Assembly (NCBI GenBank): GCA_019695115.1
Contig: JAIBAP010000032.1
Coordinates: 1-64,000, forward strand
DNA: 64,000 nucleotides
Reading direction: 5' to 3'
From: Caldilineales bacterium
Lineage (GTDB): Bacteria > Chloroflexota > Anaerolineae > J102
Shown here: positions 28,880 through 40,300 of the stretch, in pieces
How the letters are laid out: every line of letters starts with the position of its first letter
How positions within the stretch are numbered: the first letter of the stretch is position 1
Program-made: the position numbers and the translations under genes
Notes under the pieces: model-generated
What the model was told of the DNA's origin: nothing
Databases searched by the model: none
What the model saw: the letters and a program-made list of their open reading frames with translations, nothing else

Positions 28880-28907
28880 GGGCCGGGGTTTTGCAGAACC
28901 CCGGCCC
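28880..28907 (-). terminator. Terminator downstream of the M4 protease gene
   Basis: A perfect 11-base GC-rich stem (gggccggggtt / aaccccggccc) with a six-base loop, followed on the minus strand by ACTTGTTTG. It sits 25 bases after the protease stop and before the lipoprotein gene. Confidence 0.75.
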
Positions 28908-28931
28908 AGGTGAAACGAATGAGAAGGCGGT

Positions 28932-30422
28932 TCAGCTGCCACAGAGCGCCGCATCGATGCCCACTTCGTCCCAGGCATCGCGGACGTTGGCGGCATTGGC
29001 GCCGGCCACGGCGGCGGTGCTGCTGCGAGCATTGCAGAAGGTGGCGTTGGACGGCAAGGCGGTGAAGCCTAGGAAGGCGATGCGCTCAGCCGCCGAGAGG
29101 CCAATGCCGACCACGTTCGTGCCACTGGCCCGCGAAGGCTTGGCATTCTGGCCGCCGTTCACCAGCAGATAGTACCAGTGGTTGGCGATGCCGCTGTTGG
29201 TGTGCACCCCACCGTTGTCGCTGGTGCCGGTGTAGCGGTCGAGCCAGTGCGAGGGGTCGCCATCGGCGCCGGGGTTGGCCATGTCGCGGAAGCCATCCGA
29301 GAAGACGTCGATGTCCTCGCCCATGGTCCAGTTACCCTGGCCGGCATAGAACTCAATCGTATTGCCCATGATGTCCGAGAAGGCTTCGTTCAGCGCGCCC
29401 GACTGGTTCTGATAGATAAGGCCGCTGGTGGCTTCGGTGACGCCATGCGTCAGCTCGTGTGCGACCACATCCAGGTCGCCGGAAAGCTCCAGGTAGTTGA
29501 CGCCATCGCCATCGCCATAAGTCATCTGTGTGCCGTTCCAGAAGGCGTTGACGTAGTTGCGGCTGTAGTGGGCCGACGAGCGCATGCCCTGGCTGTAGTA
29601 GCTCGTCCAGTTGAAGCTTTGCTTGTTCAGGTAGTAGTTGTCGGTGACGCGGGCATAGTAGTGCGCATCGACCATGGCCCGCTGGCCGGGGGAAGTGCGA
29701 CCGGTCGTGTTCCAGATGTCGTTGCTATCGGTCGCCAGCGTGCCGGGCAACCTGGAGCGATTCTTGGCGTCGTAGGTGCTTTGGCGGCCGTCGGGCGTCT
29801 TCAGCTGATAGCTGCCGCTGACGTACTTGGTCAAACCGGTGAGATCCTTGGTGTCGCCCAAGACGCCGATGCCACTGCCGTAGGCGATGCCGTCATAGGC
29901 GTTCAGCACGGCGCCGGTTTCGGCATCCAGCCAGTAGAACCAGCGGCTGTCGGGCCGGCGGGTCTCGACGCGATAGAAATAGCGAGCGGTGGCGGGGTCG
30001 ATCATCAGATCCACCGACCAGGCGCCCTCGCCGCCTACCTGCGCCGCCACAGCCGCCTGGGCGGCATCGGCGCTCAGCAAGATCTGGTTGGCGGCGATGA
30101 GGTCGGGGTAATGGGCGCCGATCACAGCCTCGGGCTGGCCGTTGGCCCCCCGATAGACCGTCACCTGCCCGCCCAAGACCAACGCCTCGCCCAACTTCTG
30201 TTGATAGCGTTCGGCAGTGATCCCGTAGACGTCGAGTGATTGCGCATCGACCAGGGCCAGGTCGGCAGGGAGGGCGACCTGGGCGGCATCCGCCCCGCTG
30301 GTGGCCTGGAAGCCGCTATCCTGTCCGCCCGATCCATCCTGAGCCGCGGCTACAAGTGGTAGCACGGCTGCCAGGGCGACGACGAGAGCGATGATGAAGA
30401 GTGTGTGTTTGCGGTTTTTCAT
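28932..30422 (-). CDS. Thermolysin-family (M4) secreted metalloprotease
   Basis: A 496-residue secreted zinc protease. A signal peptide (about 1-28, ending LPLVAAAQDG) precedes a propeptide of about 170 residues with FTP/PepSY-like parts (ARYFYRVETRRPDSRWFYWLDAETG), then the catalytic domain. VVAHELTHGVTEATSG (about 316-331) gives the two zinc histidines and glutamate, and GALNEAFSDIMG supplies the third ligand. HTNSGIANHWYYLL is the substrate-side histidine region. The start at 30422 has AGGAGA ten bases upstream. It digests extracellular protein. A promoter is proposed at 30501-30528 and a terminator follows. Confidence 0.95.
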   Translation of the reverse strand: MKNRKHTLFIIALVVALAAVLPLVAAAQDGSGGQDSGFQATSGADAAQVALPADLALVDAQSLDVYGITAERYQQKLGEALVLGGQVTVYRGANGQPEAVIGAHYPDLIAANQILLSADAAQAAVAAQVGGEGAWSVDLMIDPATARYFYRVETRRPDSRWFYWLDAETGAVLNAYDGIAYGSGIGVLGDTKDLTGLTKYVSGSYQLKTPDGRQSTYDAKNRSRLPGTLATDSNDIWNTTGRTSPGQRAMVDAHYYARVTDNYYLNKQSFNWTSYYSQGMRSSAHYSRNYVNAFWNGTQMTYGDGDGVNYLELSGDLDVVAHELTHGVTEATSGLIYQNQSGALNEAFSDIMGNTIEFYAGQGNWTMGEDIDVFSDGFRDMANPGADGDPSHWLDRYTGTSDNGGVHTNSGIANHWYYLLVNGGQNAKPSRASGTNVVGIGLSAAERIAFLGFTALPSNATFCNARSSTAAVAGANAANVRDAWDEVGIDAALCGS

Positions 30423-30500
30423 GCGGGCTTGGTCTCCTGGAGACAAGGGGTAAGGGCCAAAGTGGGAGGTAGAGCGGATGTGGTTCGGACGACGGCCTGA

Positions 30501-30528
30501 AGTATCGTCAAAAACCGGGCTTTGTCAA
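30501..30528 (-). promoter_or_regulatory. Predicted promoter of the M4 protease
   Basis: Minus strand TTGACA (30528-30523), 16-base spacer, GATACT (30506-30501). The -35 is consensus and the -10 matches four of six. Confidence 0.5.
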
Positions 30529-30753
30529 TTCACGGGAAAGCAGCGAAAAAAGTGAGGGTGAGCGATAAACTATGTGAATTAGCGCACAATGGCTTTGACA
30601 GAGCCATGAATTTGTGGCAGGATCAGGGAAAATGGGACCTGCACTTGATGGGCCGGCAAGCCCCCTCAGGCGTCCGATCCCTATGTGTTGGATAAATGCC
30701 GATTCGAAGCCGATTGATTGGGCTTGCCGATACCTCCAAGAGGAGAGCGAGGA

Positions 30754-31254
30754 ATGCAGAGAATCATCTTGTGGATTGTTGTGGCGGTGGTGGCTGGGTT
30801 CGTTTTGATCCAGATTCTTCCTTTCGGGCGCAATCACACTAACCCCCCAGTCGTGGCCGAGCCACAATGGGACGGCCTACAGACGCGTGCGCTTGCCGCT
30901 CGCGCATGTTTTGATTGCCATAGCAACGAGAGCGTGTGGCCCTGGTACAGCAACATTGCGCCAGTCTCGTGGTTGATCACGCATGATGTGGATGAAGGGC
31001 GCAGCAAGCTCAACTTCTCGGAGTGGGGCGTTGTCCGTGCCGGGCGCGGCAGCGAAGGCGAAGAGGGGGAAGAAGGCGAGGGCAGACCGGGCGGTGGTGA
31101 ACGGGGTGAAGGTGACGATGTCGTCCACTTGGTGCGATCGGGCGAGATGCCGCCATGGTATTTCGTTCTGCTGCACCCCAACGCAAAACTCACCGACGCC
31201 GAGAAGGAGGCGCTGATCCAGGGTCTGCAAGCATCGGGTGTTCAGGGCAACTAG
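30754..31254 (+). CDS. Haem-binding domain protein with single CxxCH
   Basis: A 166-residue membrane-anchored protein of the Haem_bd type. An N-terminal hydrophobic helix (about 4-22) is followed by ARACFDCHSNESVWPWYSNIAPVSW, with covalent haem site C52-x2-C55-H56. GEMPPWYFVLLHPNAKLTDAEKEALIQGL is the conserved C-terminal half, including a methionine likely to be the second axial ligand. Between them is an extra acidic/Gly/Arg low-complexity insert (about 98-122). Start at 30754 is supported by AGGAG and GAGGA just before it. The function in electron transfer is inferred. Its stop overlaps the convergent gene by four bases. Confidence 0.85.
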   Translation: MQRIILWIVVAVVAGFVLIQILPFGRNHTNPPVVAEPQWDGLQTRALAARACFDCHSNESVWPWYSNIAPVSWLITHDVDEGRSKLNFSEWGVVRAGRGSEGEEGEEGEGRPGGGERGEGDDVVHLVRSGEMPPWYFVLLHPNAKLTDAEKEALIQGLQASGVQGN

Positions 31255-31841
31255 CGGGTCAGGTCCAAATTGCGATAGAAGTCCGCATTGAAGAAGGCGG
31301 CTGCCAGCAGCTTTTCCAGCCGTGGGTCCTCAAGATTCAGCCCGCGGCGGTCGGCCAGCCAGCGGGCGATGCCCTCGGCCAGGTAGAGGTCGACATCGGC
31401 CAACGCCTCCTGGCTGGCGGCATAGCCTGCCCGATGGCAGCTTGTCAGCCCCGCCCAGAATTGCTCCCAGACGGCGGGGCTGGGTTGCCGCGGGAGGCGC
31501 CAACGGTTGAGGATGAGGCTGTGGATCAGGCGGCCGGCCGGGACGAGGAAGCCGGCCGTATCCTCGACCAATCGGCTGGCCTGCACCCAGGCGACATCCT
31601 CTAGCTGGCGCTGGAACACCGTGCTAGGGCCGGGGATGAAGGCGTGGGTGGCAGCGCCGATGACGATATGGCCGCTTTCGTCCCGCAACCAGGCTTCGAC
31701 CAGCGGGGCAGGCAGGGGAGCGAGCATCTGCTGGGTGGCTGCCAACAGGCGCGTGGGCAACGGGAAGGCTGCGATCACGCTGGTGGGCGAATGGGCCAGA
31801 GTGTCGGGCAAGATGTGAATGCGAGGGTAGAGGGAGGGCAA
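31251..31841 (-). CDS. Uncharacterised protein downstream of meaB
   Basis: A protein of about 196 residues that I do not recognise. It is rich in Leu, Ala and Trp and probably helical: LLAATQQMLAPLPAPLVEAWLRDE, VWEQFWAGLTSCHRAGYAASQEALADVDLYLAEGIARWLA. There is no signal peptide or membrane helix. It follows meaB closely on the same strand. The start is uncertain: the open frame reaches back to a TTG at 31931 inside meaB. Internal TTG codons at 31841 or 31811, after the meaB stop, are more sensible; none has a clear ribosome-binding site. Confidence 0.55.
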   Translation of the reverse strand: MPSLYPRIHILPDTLAHSPTSVIAAFPLPTRLLAATQQMLAPLPAPLVEAWLRDESGHIVIGAATHAFIPGPSTVFQRQLEDVAWVQASRLVEDTAGFLVPAGRLIHSLILNRWRLPRQPSPAVWEQFWAGLTSCHRAGYAASQEALADVDLYLAEGIARWLADRRGLNLEDPRLEKLLAAAFFNADFYRNLDLTR

Positions 31842-31863
31842 GGGGGGGTGAGGGCGAGGTTCG

Positions 31864-32883
31864 TCAGCCGCCGATGAGATGGCGCACGGCGGTGTAGGGA
31901 TCAAGCTGGCGCTCGGCCACGGCGTCGACAAGCTCGTTCAGCACGGCAGTCGGGGTGCGCTCCAAGACCTGGGCCAGCAGGGCGTCGCGCAGGATCATGC
32001 GCAGCTCGGTGGCGGCGCGCAGGCGGTCGCGCAGTTGGCGCGTGCCGCTCTGTTCCAGGTAGAGGCGGTGGGCCTCGATGTCGTCCACCAGCTCGCCCAG
32101 GCCCTGGTTCTGCACGGCCACGGTCTTGTGGATGGGCGGCATCCAGGCGGCGGGGTCGGGGTCGGGCGCCGGCAGGGTGATGGGCAGGATGCGGCCATGA
32201 TGGATGACCTGGTGTTTGTCGGGCACACCCAGGCCGAGCATCATCTTCAGGGCCATGACGGTGCGGTCGGCCCCCTCGCGGTCGGCTTTGTTGACGGCGA
32301 AGATGTCGGCAATCTCCAGGATGCCGGCCTTGATGGCCTGGACTTCGTCGCCCAGGCCGGGGGCTTCGACGACGACGGTGGTGTGGGCCGTGCTGGCGAT
32401 CTCGACCTCGCTCTGGCCCACACCGACGGTCTCGATCAGGATACGGTCGAAGCTGGCCGCGTCCAGGAGCATGACGACGTCGGCGGTGGCCTGCGCCAGC
32501 CCGCCCAGGCTGCCGCGGGTGGCCATCGAGCGGATGAAGATGCCGGCGTCGCCGGCCAGGTCGCGCATACGGACGCGGTCGCCCAAGAGGGCGCCGCCGC
32601 TAAAGGGGCTGGTGGGGTCGATGGCGACGATGCCGATGCTGAGGCCGCGGCGCCGATAGTCAAGGGCCAGGCCGTTGACGAGGGTGGATTTGCCGGTGCC
32701 GGGCGCGCCGGTGACGCCGATGATGTGGGCCTGGCCGGCGCGCGGGTAGAGGGCGGCCAGCAGGGGTTGGGCGAGGGCGGTGGCGTTCTCGATGTGCGAG
32801 ATGGCGCGGGCCAGGGCGCGACGGTCGCCGGCGATGATGCCCGTGGTCAGGCCGGCGATGGTGTTGAGTTCTGTAGGCGACAT
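31864..32883 (-). CDS. meaB: Methylmalonyl-CoA mutase-associated GTPase MeaB
   Basis: A 339-residue G3E-family GTPase that guards and reloads the adenosylcobalamin cofactor of methylmalonyl-CoA mutase. Walker A is GAPGTGKST (59-67). The MeaB pattern continues with GIVAIDPTSPFSGGALLGDRVRM, FIRSMATRGSLGGLA, ETVGVGQSEVEIA and the base-recognition VNKADREGADR. The C-terminal dimerisation arm is present. It lies nine bases after the cobalamin-binding subunit gene, on the same strand as both mutase genes. Assignment is secure. Confidence 0.95.
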   Translation of the reverse strand: MSPTELNTIAGLTTGIIAGDRRALARAISHIENATALAQPLLAALYPRAGQAHIIGVTGAPGTGKSTLVNGLALDYRRRGLSIGIVAIDPTSPFSGGALLGDRVRMRDLAGDAGIFIRSMATRGSLGGLAQATADVVMLLDAASFDRILIETVGVGQSEVEIASTAHTTVVVEAPGLGDEVQAIKAGILEIADIFAVNKADREGADRTVMALKMMLGLGVPDKHQVIHHGRILPITLPAPDPDPAAWMPPIHKTVAVQNQGLGELVDDIEAHRLYLEQSGTRQLRDRLRAATELRMILRDALLAQVLERTPTAVLNELVDAVAERQLDPYTAVRHLIGG

Positions 32884-32892
32884 CGAGATCCG

Positions 32893-33297
32893 CTACCCTG
32901 CAACAGCGCCTATTTCGCTATGAATGAAGGTGGTGATCTGCGAAGTGGGCGTTCCCGGCCCGAAAACGCCTTTGACGCCCATCTGATGCAGGGCGGGGAT
33001 GTCTTCATCGGGGATGATGCCGCCCAGAAGGACGAGCACATCATCCAGCCCGGCGTTGTGTAACGATTCCTTGACTTTGGGCACCAGGGCCATGTGGGCG
33101 CCGGAGAGGATGGAGAGGCCGACGACGTCGACATCTTCTTGCAGGGCGGCTTCGGCGATCATGTCGGGGGTCTGACGGATGCCGGTGTAGATGACTTCGA
33201 AGCCGGCGTCGCGCAGGGCGCGGGCGACGACTTTGGCCCCGCGGTCATGGCCGTCGAGACCGGGTTTGGCGACGAGAATGCGGATTTTGCGATCCAT
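32893..33297 (-). CDS. Methylmalonyl-CoA mutase cobalamin-binding (C-terminal) subunit
   Basis: A 134-residue B12-binding subunit. [19 protein letters not shown] holds the DxHxxG motif with the cobalt-ligating histidine at residue 17. GLSILSGAH and [28 protein letters not shown] are the other cobalamin-binding loops. It is a free-standing version of the domain that is fused in larger mutases and should assemble with the large subunit encoded at 33710-35395. A repeat element of about 290 bases separates the two genes. Confidence 0.95.
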   Translation of the reverse strand: MDRKIRILVAKPGLDGHDRGAKVVARALRDAGFEVIYTGIRQTPDMIAEAALQEDVDVVGLSILSGAHMALVPKVKESLHNAGLDDVLVLLGGIIPDEDIPALHQMGVKGVFGPGTPTSQITTFIHSEIGAVAG

Positions 33298-33709
33298 GTA
33301 ATTATATACCTCTTTGTTGAGTATGGATATTTGTTATTGGTTACTGGTTATTAAGCGCCAATAACTCAGGGCTTTCCGGTTCTCATATCCACTGAGTCGT
33401 AAAGCGTCAGAGTGCTAATTATGTCATGCTGAGCGGGTCGATCACACAAGGTTGTTGCAGAGGAATTCCAGCGAAGCATCTCGCGTGGGCCATCCAAATC
33501 TCATGAATTGTATGATGCCTTTCCGTTAGTGCTGACCTAAGACGCGCGAGATGCTTCGCTGGTATGGTCTTCACCATGTAAGTTGGCCGATTGACCCGCT
33601 CAGCATGACACACTATCGAGGAGTTCTCTTGCATCAAATGAGAAACGGAAAGCCCTGCCAATAACTAATAACCAATTACCAATAACCAATTACTAATTAC
33701 CAATAACCA
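33298..33709. other. Intergenic gap between mutase subunit genes
   Basis: Nothing coding is supported. It contains the inverted-repeat element at 33367-33657 and, on both sides, AT-rich words of the 'taataaccaattac' type that also occur at 123-147 and 53990-54020. The gap breaks up what would otherwise be a continuous mutase operon. Confidence 0.6.
33367..33657. mobile_element. MITE-like element with nested inverted repeats
   Basis: Three nested inverted pairs: 'cagggctttccggttctcat' (33367-33386) with its complement, one mismatch, at 33638-33657; TGTCATGCTGAGCGGGTC (33422-33439) with its complement ending at 33609; and AGCGAAGCATCTCGCG (33470-33485), perfect, with 33545-33560. There is no coding capacity. 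A decayed relative is at 55720-55864. Mobility is an inference from the structure. Confidence 0.75.
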
Positions 33710-35395
<1,686 letters not shown>

Positions 35396-35403
35396 AAGAC
35401 GTG

Positions 35404-35784
35404 CTACAACTGGCTGATCATCCATTCGAATACCCCTTCGGTTCGGCGCAGAACCAGGGCGGCTTCCTGGCGAGATAGTGGAGGCAGGGAGGCGTCGCCA
35501 TAAAGGCTCTCGAAGTCGAACGGATTGGCGTCTGCCAGAACATCGAGCTGTTCTTCTGACAAGGACAACCGCGCAAGGTGGGCAAGCTTTGCCAAATCGT
35601 GGATTCTTGGCGCCAGGTCATTGGTCTGCCTGCAAACGTGGGCCTTCAGGGCTTTTTCCAGAGCAAGATGGAGGAGAAAGAGGCCCTGGCGCACCAATTG
35701 ACGGCGCAGCAAAACCTGGGCTGCTTCCCAGTCCGATAGGGCGCCATTGCGCCAGTAGGCGACCTGCTTTTCGATGTCGATCAT
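35404..35784 (-). CDS. HEPN-domain protein without nucleotidyltransferase partner
   Basis: A 126-residue, all-helical HEPN protein. The first helix has [12 protein letters not shown] and the second [16 protein letters not shown], then the hallmark [15 protein letters not shown] (about 59-73) and [11 protein letters not shown]. Family members usually pair with a MNT nucleotidyltransferase as a toxin-antitoxin module or act as RNases. No such partner is adjacent, so its role is open. It directly precedes the mutase large subunit gene, probably in one transcript. Start at ATG 35784. Confidence 0.85.
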   Translation of the reverse strand: MIDIEKQVAYWRNGALSDWEAAQVLLRRQLVRQGLFLLHLALEKALKAHVCRQTNDLAPRIHDLAKLAHLARLSLSEEQLDVLADANPFDFESLYGDASLPPLSRQEAALVLRRTEGVFEWMISQL

Positions 35785-36267
35785 GGCCGGCTCATCATGG
35801 TCATCGTCAACTTTGTGTCATTTTACACCAGACCCCGCCGGCTGTGAAGCTTCCGCTACAGACATGCGATCATGTTGCACGGTTGCATGGCTCCATCGGC
35901 TGCTGGAAGACGAAACCCTGGCAGAATCGTCTCACAAAGCGGTTCGTCTTACAGCACCTTTGCCGTACTTGCGCTAGAGTGCGGTCATTCACGGGTTATG
36001 GGCGTGGTCTTGCTCGTGAGCCCGCGGCTTGTGATGTTCGGTATGGAACCCTGCATTGATTGGTGCAGGCAGGCAATGAAGCGACCAGGCAGCGCATCAA
36101 AGCTGCGCTGTGGGTTGGGATAGGCTGGGAGCGAGTATGTTCCTGGTCGTGTCGGTTGAAAAAGAAAACGTGTCTCTTTCGACGGAAAGCCCTCTTGCGC
36201 AGCGACAATGCCAGGTCGCTGCGCAAAACCCCATCACCTTCTCTCCACCCCGCTCAGGAGCCAAGCC
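35785..36267. other. Intergenic/leader region with two hairpins
   Basis: No gene is supported. Hairpin 1: cagcgca (36090-36096) with tgcgctg (36104-36110). Hairpin 2: a perfect 12-base stem ttgcgcagcgac (36195-36206) / gtcgctgcgcaa (36215-36226) with an eight-base loop, 42 bases before the next start codon. They could shape the 5' leader of the secreted-protein operon. I do not recognise a known riboswitch. Confidence 0.5.
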
Positions 36268-37290
36268 ATGAGATCACGCCGTCTGGAAATCTTCGCCTTC
36301 ACCGCCATGCTCTTTGCCATGCTGGCGCTGTTCGTATCGCTGCAGTCGAACACGCGCGCTGACGATGGCTCCGCTGGGCCTGATTCAGCCGCAGCGCCTC
36401 AGCAAGCGCAAGCCGACATCCCGCACACCTTCAACTATCAGGGCTTTCTGCGCAACCCTGACGGCACGCCGATGTCCGGAGTCTATAAGATCGATCTCGC
36501 TGTCTATTCCGACGTCTTTGGAGGGAGTCCGCTCTCGCCCTCGCCATGGTCATGGTTTAATGTGCCCGTGCAGGATGGTCTATTCAATGTCGTCGTGGAA
36601 GACACGGGCAGTGTCTTTACTGCCAACGCCCCTCTTTACATCGGCATCAAGGTGAACAACGGGCCGGAGCTGATCCCACGCCAGCGCGTCCACCCTGTGC
36701 CCTGGGCCCAGACTCTGGCGCCGAATGCCACTGTCAGCAATCTCAACCTGACCGGTTCGACGCTGCTCGGCTACACGTTGGTTTCGTCGAACGCCAATGG
36801 CCTGCTCACGCTCGTGAACCAAGGCGGCTTCGAGTTTCAGACTCAAAGCATCTCCAGGCTCCGGGTGAACACCAATGGCGATACCATCGTGTATGGCAGT
36901 CTTAAGGTGAACAACGACAGCCCGGTCTTGATCAAGCGCTGGAATGGTTTCCAATGCACCAGCAATGAGCCCTGCCTGATCCCGACGGGGATCAACAGCA
37001 GCACCCATTACTGCACGATGGCAGGATGGGAACTGGCGATGGATATCTCCGAGAATGACAGCGGCGTCTATTCGCGCTGGCTTTATACTGATGGCAACGG
37101 CCAGTGGATTCTGAAATTCTCGAACAACATCCAGGATTCCCCACAGAAGGTTTGGGCAGAGATCGTCTGCTACCGCGCGGGCATCTACGCTCAGACGTTC
37201 GTTACCGCCAGCGGAGCGAGCGATGGAACCGACCCCACCCAGGGCCAGGCGCCTGAACCGGTCGCCGCGCCTGCGGATGATGGCCAATGA
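36268..37290 (+). CDS. Secreted/anchored protein with fibre-like N-terminal domain
   Basis: A 340-residue protein, first in a three-gene operon. A signal-anchor helix (about 7-27) is followed by an Ala/Gln/Pro spacer and a domain HTFNYQGFLRNPDGTPMSGVYKIDLAVYSD ... DGLFNVVVEDTG ... PLYIGIKVNN ... RQRVHPVPWA. I recall this domain from tail-fibre-like surface proteins of environmental bacteria. The middle is repetitive and beta-rich, and the C-terminal part carries four cysteines (CTSNEPC, HYCTM, VCY). CAGGAG lies seven bases before the ATG. Receptor, matrix or fibre roles are all possible. Confidence 0.72.
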   Translation: MRSRRLEIFAFTAMLFAMLALFVSLQSNTRADDGSAGPDSAAAPQQAQADIPHTFNYQGFLRNPDGTPMSGVYKIDLAVYSDVFGGSPLSPSPWSWFNVPVQDGLFNVVVEDTGSVFTANAPLYIGIKVNNGPELIPRQRVHPVPWAQTLAPNATVSNLNLTGSTLLGYTLVSSNANGLLTLVNQGGFEFQTQSISRLRVNTNGDTIVYGSLKVNNDSPVLIKRWNGFQCTSNEPCLIPTGINSSTHYCTMAGWELAMDISENDSGVYSRWLYTDGNGQWILKFSNNIQDSPQKVWAEIVCYRAGIYAQTFVTASGASDGTDPTQGQAPEPVAAPADDGQ

Positions 37291-37300
37291 GGGGGAGCGT

Positions 37301-40300
37301 ATGAGACCGAACACCGTGTATAGCCGCGGGCCGGACCCTTCGGGCCGGCGCCTGCTGCGAAGTTCTTTTTTCGGCATCGTCCTCGGCTTCGCCTTTCTGT
37401 TCACACTCAACCTGGCGGCGGCCCAAGGCTCCCTCGAAGCACGCTGCGGCGCAGATTCACACTGCGGCGCCGCCGACGCCATTTCGCCGGGGGAAGGTGA
37501 GGCTTTCGGCAATTACCGCATCACCGGCCCCAGCGCCCCTGCCGCCGGCGCCCTTGTCTACGATGACTTCAAGCGGATAGAAGCGCAGGCGCGCGACCTG
37601 CTGCGCCGCAACATGAACTTCCGCCAGGACATTTCTCCCTACCGCGGCGGCAACAGCTTCGACGAGCTGGTGCGCAAGTTCGACACGGCCGCCGGCGGCG
37701 TCACCGGCTTCAACAAGCCGGCGCCAGACAACCCCAACCTCACCCTCCAACAGCGCATCGACATCGCCGACGCCGAGCTGCGCCAGGCGCGCGATCTCTA
37801 CGCCTATCTGACGGTCTTCGGCCCGGAAACGCGCTTCCGCGGCGATGGCTTTTACAACGGCGCTCCCCCTGTCGGCTATCCGGCGCCGCTTTGCGGCAAC
37901 CCGGCCAGCAAGGAGAACCCAAACCCGCCCGATCTCCAGCACGACGGGCAGGTGCTGGAACCCATCATCGACTGGTGCGACTTCCCCGCCCGGCTGCGCC
38001 AGAGCGTACGCGAAGCCGCCAACATCCGCATGATCTTCGCCCAGCAGTTCATGGTCGACGCCCTGGGGCTGCATTTCAGCGGCACCGAATTCTTCGGCGG
38101 CGAGGCCTTCGTCCGCCAGGAGGTGGCGAAGCTGGATGCGGCCAAACACCAGTATGAGTTGGCCGAGACGGGTCTGGCCGAGGCCATGACCCGCGCCGTC
38201 GGCAACGGCTGCGTGGTTTCGGATTTCTACACCCAACCTGAGTGGTCCCTGTTTTCCCGCGCGGCCGAAAATCAGGGCACAGCCCAGCACCATATCGCCG
38301 TCCGCCAGAGCTATCTCGATATCAACCAGCCTGGCGACGTTGCCCGCGCCAAAGCTGCGGCCGAAAACACCTTCCGTCTTGCGGCCATCGAGGGTTACGT
38401 CAAAATGGCGCGCATGGCCGGGATGACCACCAACCCCACGGCCGGGCTTGGCTGCGCCCGCGGCGTGGCCCCCAACGCGCAATTGGCTTCGGACATGGCG
38501 ATCAACCTGCAGGAAACCCGGCGCAAGGCCCGCGAGATGGGCGATGGGCGCAATGTCTTTGGCTTCGACGTCAACTTCACCCCCGCCCGCCCCTACTACC
38601 TGCCGCCCAACAGCCAGGATCGCGGGCTGTGGAACGAAGCCATGGATGCCGTGGCGATTGCCCGCGACCTGGAGAAAGACGAGACGCAGAACAGCCGCGC
38701 CTTCGACCAGACCCAGGAAGACCTGCGCACGGCGATCAACGCTCTCAAGACCTCGCTGGACATGGAGATTTCCAACGACCTCGGCTGCACCCATACCGGC
38801 GCTGATGCCAACGACCCGGAATTCTTTGCCTGCGTCGATTTCCAGATGGCGGAATTGAACAAGTGCCTCGACTACGTGCGCTATGAGAAAGTGCCGCCAA
38901 CCAATCCCCTTCCGGGGATAGCGACCTTCCAGCAGTGCATGGATCGGAAGGACAATAAGGGCGAGCTGCTGATCGTCAATGCCAACGCCCGCCAATCGCT
39001 TTTGGAACTGCGCGGGATCTTCATGGAGCAATACGGCATCGAGCAACGGGCGCAGAACATCAACCAGCGCATCCAGCTCTCCAGCGGTCGCAACGCCACC
39101 GTCACTCTGTGGTTGGGCATCTCGGGCGCAGCGCAGACGGCTGCCGCCGTCTCGCAAGCGATGTTCGACATGGTCTCCGGGATTGATGTTGAAAGTCCCA
39201 CAGCACCTGCGGCCGCGATTTATGGCGGAGTCAATATTTTGGTGCAGGCCGCGGCCGGCGCCCTCTCCACCGCCGCCGACATCGAGATCGAAAACGCCGA
39301 ACTGTACGAAGAAGTGCAGAACATGCTGCTGGATCAAAGCGAGCTTCTGATCGATGCCCTGGTGGCCGAGCAGGCCTTCCGCGCCAAGTACGTCGAGTTT
39401 GTGGGCATCCTCGGCCACATGGACGACGTGGTCAACGAGACGCAGCGCCAGCGCGCTTACTTCAAGCTCAGCCCCGGCAACGACCCCAGCTACCGCATCG
39501 TGCGCGATTCAAAGCGCCTGGAACTGGCCAAGCAGTTGGAGTATGCCTCCAGGGTCGCCTATTTGGCTGCGCGCCGGGCCGAGTACGAGTACGCCGCCCG
39601 CCTCTCGGCCAGCAACTTCCGCATCTCTGACATCTACCGCGCCCGCACCGCCGGCGACATCAAACGCTTTCTCGAACGCCTGAAATCCACCACCGACAGC
39701 CTGGCCGCGGGCACCAGCAGCGCCGCCCTCACCCCTGCTGATTTCACCGTCTCGGTGGCGCAGCAGATGTTGGGCCTCACCGATGACGCCCTGGCGCGAG
39801 ACGGGTTCAGCACCCCCGCCGCCCGCCAGGCCGAGAGGGTGCGGCGCTTCCGGCTGTGGGTGGCGCAGAACTCGGTTCCCAATACCTTCGAGCCACCCTT
39901 CGAAGGCAACGTGCTGCGTTTCACGTTCACCACCTCGCTTCTGAATGGCGGCGTCTTCTCCAACGTCATCCAGCAGGGCTACGACCGCTACTGGCTGCTC
40001 AAGCTGGCCGGTATCGGCGACCCCAAGCCATCCAGCACCGGCCTGAGCATCAACCTGCTGACGGCCCAGAACGGACTTTCGTACCGCACCGTGGCTGTCA
40101 CCCAGGGCGGCGTCTCCCATCTGAAAGCGCAAAGCGGGTGCGTGTTCGATTACCGCCTGATGCCGCCGGCCGTGCTGCTGGGCCTGGAATGGCCGAGCAA
40201 CCAGCCGCCGGAACAGGTAACCGCCGTGTTCAATGGCAATATCAACGCCGAGAATCCCTGGACGGCCAACGGCTTCCGCACCCCGTCCTTCCTCGGTCGC

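Noticed and set aside
33298-33709. Cobalamin riboswitch near the B12-dependent mutase
   Set aside because: The gap is explained by an inverted-repeat element; no B12-box-like sequence was seen.
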